Shown piece by piece: positions 60,226-64,000 of a stretch of 64,000 nucleotides of DNA (positions are counted from its first letter, which is position 1; each line of letters starts with the position of its first letter). The notes below the pieces were generated by a model, which ran no database searches, was not told where the DNA came from, and worked only from the letters and a program-made list of their open reading frames with translations. Origin of the DNA: Lutraria lutraria (lineage: Eukaryota; Mollusca; Bivalvia; Venerida; Mactridae); the NCBI GenBank assembly GCA_964023205.1, contig OZ026835.1, forward strand, positions 8,452,414-8,516,413, given 5' to 3'. The position numbers and the translations under genes were made by a program.

Positions 60226-60480
60226 TCAAGGTATATCATCATCCTCTTCCCATGGCGGAGCCGTCGGAATCATGTGCTGTAAGCATAACTTATCTGTGAG
60301 AAATACTTGGTCCGACACACTCTCAAAGAAAGGAAACGGACATGAGTTATCATTGACAGTCGAAGGTAATGGATGATAAGATGTCCGTGGAGATTGTAGT
60401 TTGCTAACTGGTACAGTTCCTATCACAATATCCAATGGAAGTTTTACTTTCCTCGCGATTCCTGCGGGTTTGATGCTGAG
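60226..60480 (-). CDS. Last coding exon of an arrestin-domain-containing (ARRDC-type) protein
   Basis: Minus-strand exon of 84 codons plus TGA stop. A pyrimidine-rich tract and TTTCTCGTAAATTTCAG end at 60,481, giving a clear splice acceptor; the open frame continues into the intron but loses protein-like character. Residues 1-23 (LSIKPAGIARKVKLPLDIVI then GTV) match the last strands of the arrestin C domain, where ARRDC/TXNIP proteins have the hallmark P-[IL]-x-[IV]-x-I-G-T-[IV]-P. The following tail of about 60 residues ends in IPTAPPWEEDDDIP. PTAP (72-75) is the classic TSG101-binding motif; no PPxY motif is present in this exon. Alpha-arrestins link membrane cargo to NEDD4-type ligases and ESCRT. 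Upstream exons should lie at higher coordinates but were not found. Confidence 0.75.
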   Translation of the reverse strand, partial: LSIKPAGIARKVKLPLDIVIGTVPVSKLQSPRTSYHPLPSTVNDNSCPFPFFESVSDQVFLTDKLCLQHMIPTAPPWEEDDDIP

Positions 60481-61038
60481 CTGAAATTTACGAGAAAAAA
60501 ATAATAATTTGAGGCGAACTTGACCTTTGACCTGAAAATGCACAGGTCCTGTAAAGGTTGGCATGAAGAACCAATATACGAAGTTTGATGATTGTAAGTG
60601 GAAGTGTTTGGTACAAACAAACAGACAGGCCAAACAATCTGCCCCGATGTATTAATAAGTGGGCATAAAAATAATTTATTCTAAAAGAGATGATCGAAGG
60701 AAGAATTTACCTCATATTAGCCTTATGAAGACCACAAAACAATCAAGTCAAGAATAATATAATTGAGATAATAATATTATCCTCCAAGGTAAAGTAGTTA
60801 AATGGTCTCTGACTAGTAATCACTAGCCCCTCACTACTGGCAGTTGGAATCATAGCTGAACAAAATTTCACCGTCAAGAAGGTAGTTCAGTCGGCTTATC
60901 AGGCTAATGTTTGTACAAATGTTTATGCCGATAAAGGGTTATACTCAACCACCTAAAGCTGGAACATAGACAAATGACTCTAGCCTTGGTGCAACATTAA
61001 ACCTAGGAGAAAAACTTGACCATGGAACCAGCCTTTAT
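60481..61038. other. Intron of the ARRDC-type gene, with a SINE copy
   Basis: Follows the splice acceptor on the minus strand. TCTCTGACTAGTAATCACTA + GCCCCTC at 60,805-60,835 repeats the sequence at 54,485, marking a second copy of the probable tRNA-type SINE in reverse orientation. Confidence 0.5.
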
Positions 61039-61092
61039 ATGGTACAAACTCTCCACAGTGCACCCTCTCTTGAGCAACAACCTCCATTCAAC
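61039..61092 (-). mobile_element. Mariner/pogo-like MITE family A, cut by the gap
   Basis: TACAAACTCTCCACAGTGCA, CCTCTCTTGAGCAACAACCT and CCATTCAAC correspond to the right-hand third of family A in reverse orientation. The rest would lie in the N run. Confidence 0.6.
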
Positions 61093-61292
61093 NNNNNNNN
61101 NNNNNNNNNNNNNNNNNNNNNNNNNNNNNNNNNNNNNNNNNNNNNNNNNNNNNNNNNNNNNNNNNNNNNNNNNNNNNNNNNNNNNNNNNNNNNNNNNNNN
61201 NNNNNNNNNNNNNNNNNNNNNNNNNNNNNNNNNNNNNNNNNNNNNNNNNNNNNNNNNNNNNNNNNNNNNNNNNNNNNNNNNNNNNNNNNNNN
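61093..61292. other. Assembly gap, 200 N
   Basis: Exactly 200 N, so probably a placeholder of unknown true length. Several apparent open frames running through it are meaningless. It is bordered by MITE fragments of two families. Confidence 0.99.
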
Positions 61293-61352
61293 GTGAACAA
61301 AGGCCACCATAATGTGGCTTTGTGGAGGTGGCCTCTAACACAGGTTTGACTG
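61293..61352. mobile_element. Mariner/pogo-like MITE family C, cut by the gap
   Basis: GTGAACAAAGGCCACCATAA and GAGGTGGCCTCTAACACAGG followed by TTTGACTG match the right end of the 29.8 kb element. The left part is missing in the N run. Confidence 0.6.
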
Positions 61353-61477
61353 CCCTACAATGTGCTGGCTAGAGTCTCAACCAGCAACCTATTAAACTGA
61401 AATAGTTTGCCCATTTACCTGATTTTTGAGAGAAAATTATGAATTATACGACTATACCCCCAGCAGAGCTATTCAAA

Positions 61478-61660
61478 GTGTCTTCTAACGTTTGTAAGAA
61501 GACACTTGTCAATAACTCAACTTTCACCAGACATAATCCTTTATTGTCGTATAAGTCAGATACACATACTCGTATTTTCTTCAAAAATGTCTTCTTACAG
61601 ATGCTAAGACAAGCAATCATTTATTCTCGGCTTTGCCTCGGACAAACTGGTTGGTTTGTC
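61478..61660. repeat. Cluster of small inverted repeats
   Basis: AAGTGTCTTCT..AGAAGACACTT forms an 11-bp stem with a 10-bp loop; TGTAAGAAGACACTT recurs inverted as AAAATGTCTTCTTACA about 100 bp on; GACAAAC..GTTTGTC lies at 61,641-61,660. Possibly one foldback element. The 74-codon frame across it is not accepted as a gene. Confidence 0.5.
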
Positions 61661-62093
61661 TAAGCGAACCGTCTTATTCTGTAAGAATGACACTTTTTAA
61701 GAAAAACTTGTACTGTATCTAAGACTTATATGTTTGATTGAGAACAAACAACTAAATACTTACTTCTATATAATATTGTATATCAATTATTTTACATCCT
61801 CTAAGATGGGAGGGTGCAACTGTAGGTTATACTTAACAACTCCCTCTGCCAAGTTTGTTTACCACGAGGGGCGACACTTCCTTTATGTATGGTTACAAGT
61901 GTAGAAGATTCCGAAAATCGCCCTCGAAAATGAATAGTATGTAACATTCTGAAATATACAAAACACTAAATATAGACGATTCTATTTTTAAATTTTGTAC
62001 GATTTACCTCCCTGAAAAAGTACTCTTCAATCTCCTATCCGCCATTACAGGAGTGAAAACACAAAGAAACTGATAGTAAATAAATCAGTAAAA

Positions 62094-62198
62094 ATGCCTT
62101 ATAAGCGCGGTGGTGGTAGACAATGTGTTGTGTTTGATTGATCTAACAATAAAAAAAGACTAAATGAATGGGAAATTCTACGTGCCAGACACACATAG
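62094..62198 (+). pseudogene. Possible THAP-type zinc-finger exon remnant
   Basis: From the ATG at 62,094 the frame reads MPYKRGGGRQCVVFD, then TGA, then SNNKKRLNEWEILRARHT, then TAG. The pattern short-basic-start, C-V-V-F-x-C-S-N-N-x-x-x-L-x-x-W resembles the beginning of some invertebrate THAP-domain proteins, where the second zinc-binding Cys would fall exactly at the TGA. That would be a one-base loss of the key Cys codon. The similarity is short and recalled rather than searched, so chance is possible. Confidence 0.25.
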
Positions 62199-62994
62199 CG
62201 ACATACATTTTAACACAAATTATAGAAGTACAGCATTATTAAATTGTCAATATACCATTGTAAAATTTAGTAAACTAATATCACAATGTTCCGATATTTC
62301 ATTGCCATAATTAATAAAACAATTCCATTTCATTGTGAACATTAATTCAAACAAACATAATGTACATCTTTAGTAAAATAGTGAAAACTACAGCAAATGA
62401 ATAGGAAAGCGTAGTAACTTTCTTCGTTGTTTATTATCCAGTCATATATATTTAGCCAATTTATAGATTTAAAAACTAAACCATAGTTGTATACATAAAA
62501 TAAATCACTGTACAGAGTTTCATTGCAATGATTTTAAATAAATATATTCAGTTTGTCTTTACGCATATCGCAGGTATTTTACAAAATAGTTTTTTATTAA
62601 CGATAAGGCATAAGCACCCAGTATATCATTTGTATCATGCAGTGATCCATAATTTTAATTGAACAACCGAAAGTAGCTAATTAATTGATCACCACTCGAT
62701 CACACTTAGGTTTGCCATATTACACAGTCATCTAATAGACATTGAACAGCTACTATATAAGTGACCCCCCTCCAAATCCACATGAGGTCTAATCTCTTAA
62801 TTGTTTTATTGTCCCTAATTGGATTAATCTGGCTGGTCATGGTCTGTAGACTTGACACCTAGTAAAAAAGTAGGGTCATAATTTTATTGATATGGTGATA
62901 ATAAGTTTATGACTAAATTCCTGTTGTTTTTTATAAGCATAGAGTAACTGATTATGTAAAGAGAAGCTAGTCTATCAATGACCCTGTCTGTTTT
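62199..62994. other. Intergenic or intronic, no feature seen
   Basis: AT-rich sequence that might be intron of the minus-strand arrestin-domain gene. I found no arrestin exon on the minus strand here. Confidence 0.35.
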
Positions 62995-62999
62995 ATTAC

Positions 63000-63150
63000 C
63001 CCCCGGTACTGTTGGAAACAGGGGTCTTGCTGGTCCATAACGCACTTGCCTCGCATTCCTGGTTCAATGTCTTTAAGTGTCGGTGCTTCTTTTTGAAGTC
63101 AGCTGTCAATTTCCTGTTTTCCTGTCTCGGTATCATAAAAACTTGCTGAG
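63000..63150 (+). repeat. Degenerate tRNA-type SINE candidate
   Basis: GGTCCATAACGCACTTGCCT resembles a tRNA A-arm/anticodon-arm stretch and TCCTGGTTCAATGTC resembles a B box, with TCCTGTCTCGGTATC following. No second copy with confidence in this window. Confidence 0.4.
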
Positions 63151-63424
63151 ACAGTATATGCGTGTGACATCTTATCTGATGTTTTAATGATGTGGAATTG
63201 GATTAATAGTAGCATATTGGGACCCTTGGTGATTGTTTTAGGTACACGTACGAACATAGAATAAATAAACAAAGTGTGTCACTTGTCTATAATTTGAAAA
63301 TAAAATGTAAATCATTATCAGCTAGATGTTATTTCAGTAAAAAGCTATAAGAACTGTGATATAAAATTACTAATTGATTTTTTTTTCATGAACTGTTGCT
63401 GTTTATAATTGATTAACTATTGTT

Positions 63425-63512
63425 GATCGAGTCACACATGTCACAGATCGAATATGTAACACGAGTGAAAAATTCGACCGAAGTATATCACACGTGTCAG
63501 ATGTGACATATT
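63425..63512. repeat. Foldback sequence with TCACA/TGTGA arms
   Basis: GTCACACATGTCACAGATCG on the left and TATCACACGTGTCAGATGTG on the right are partly complementary around GAGTGAAAAATTCGACCGAA. Likely a small foldback repeat. Confidence 0.45.
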
Positions 63513-63639
63513 TAAAAAAGTGGACACAGGAATATGAAATTGACAACGAATACATCACATTAAATTTGTCATCATGCAGTTCTGAAAGGAAAACGTGGTT
63601 TTAAACAATCACATTCATGCAACAAAGTTTTTATCACAA

Positions 63640-63722
63640 CCAGCACACGATCACCACCACCATCATTATCATCATCATTACGAAGAAAACAAAGAAATTA
63701 CGACGAGCACCACCATCATCAC
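63640..63722 (+). repeat. CAC/CAT-rich simple repeat
   Basis: Two stretches of CACCACCACCATCATTATCA-like triplets separated by an A-rich spacer. Confidence 0.8.
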
Positions 63723-64000
63723 ACGCTAATGCATGTCTGTTCAAAAGCCAAGGATCTATATATAGCACCAGATATTCAATTGAATAATTAAAATCTGATC
63801 AAGCATTCGTTTTCTGCTTATGAAGGCAGGTAGAAACAGTCTGAGGTCTCATATTAGCAATTAAACAAATAATAAAAGACACAAGATAGGCAAATCATTT
63901 ATTTACAGGTATATTCATTATTATACACTACTCCGCTAGCAAATACTAACGAAATTGCTCCTTCTGTGTCATTTTTACAGACAAAAACTTGCGGTTATAG

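Noticed and set aside
60481..60633. Extension of the arrestin exon to a 135-residue frame starting at 60,633
   Set aside because: The extra N-terminal part is not arrestin-like and is separated by a clear intron acceptor at 60,481.
61003..61341. Open frames across the N run
   Set aside because: Unknown bases cannot be translated; these frames have no meaning.

Overview
The window looks like 64 kb of a gene-poor, AT-rich animal nuclear genome, most probably a bivalve mollusc. The organism is inferred from three things. The genes are animal-type: a RING/B-box (TRIM-like) protein, a LicD/fukutin-type membrane protein and the last exon of an arrestin-domain (ARRDC) gene with a clear splice acceptor. 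Short non-autonomous transposons, tRNA-derived SINEs and minisatellites are dense. Several dispersed repeats match, from memory, families common in bivalve genomes (for example the 'ACCTTGACCTTTNAC...GGTCATCTAC' and 'CAAGAGGGC...' repeats, and SINE tails of the type 'ACTGAAAAATTGTTGAAAA...AAATAAATAAA'). No database search was possible.

Layout. 0-3 kb: a tRNA-type SINE split by a 462-bp hAT-like element with 8-bp target duplications, and a second, intact-looking SINE. 3.9-5.1 kb: an intronless LicD-domain gene on the + strand with a TATA-like box and a poly(A) signal. 5.3-35.6 kb: no convincing gene. This stretch holds a cluster of TTCCCGNNCGGGAA-type palindromes (5.3-5.7 kb), a 34-bp minisatellite (6.1 kb), inverted-repeat elements, a 53-bp satellite with a CCCGGG site in each unit (16.5 kb), several mariner/pogo-like MITEs, and a 26-bp minisatellite that grows directly out of a SINE tail (31.3 kb). 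36.0-40.8 kb: the main gene, an intronless 1,583-residue RING, B-box1, B-box2, coiled-coil protein. It has no SPRY, NHL or other usual TRIM C-terminal domain and instead a very long disordered tail carrying about 30 short T-x-T-[D/E]-type motifs, some of them dynein light chain LC8-like TQT motifs. 40.8-50.4 kb: possible long 3' UTR, then MITEs and unannotated sequence. 50.4-58.2 kb: repeat-rich, with four unrelated tandem arrays (30, 30, 39 and about 74 bp periods) within 7 kb, one giving a spurious 287-codon open frame. 60.2-60.5 kb: the last coding exon of an ARRDC-type alpha-arrestin on the - strand, ending in a PTAP motif; its upstream exons were not found and should lie at higher coordinates, perhaps partly in the 200-N gap (61,093-61,292) or outside the window. 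62.1 kb: a possible remnant of a THAP-type zinc-finger exon broken by a stop.

The genes do not form an obvious pathway; they appear to be independent neighbours. The most interesting candidates are the TxT-motif tail of the TRIM-like protein, the PTAP-ended arrestin exon, the nested hAT-in-SINE insertion, and the family of TA-flanked MITEs that also borders the assembly gap.
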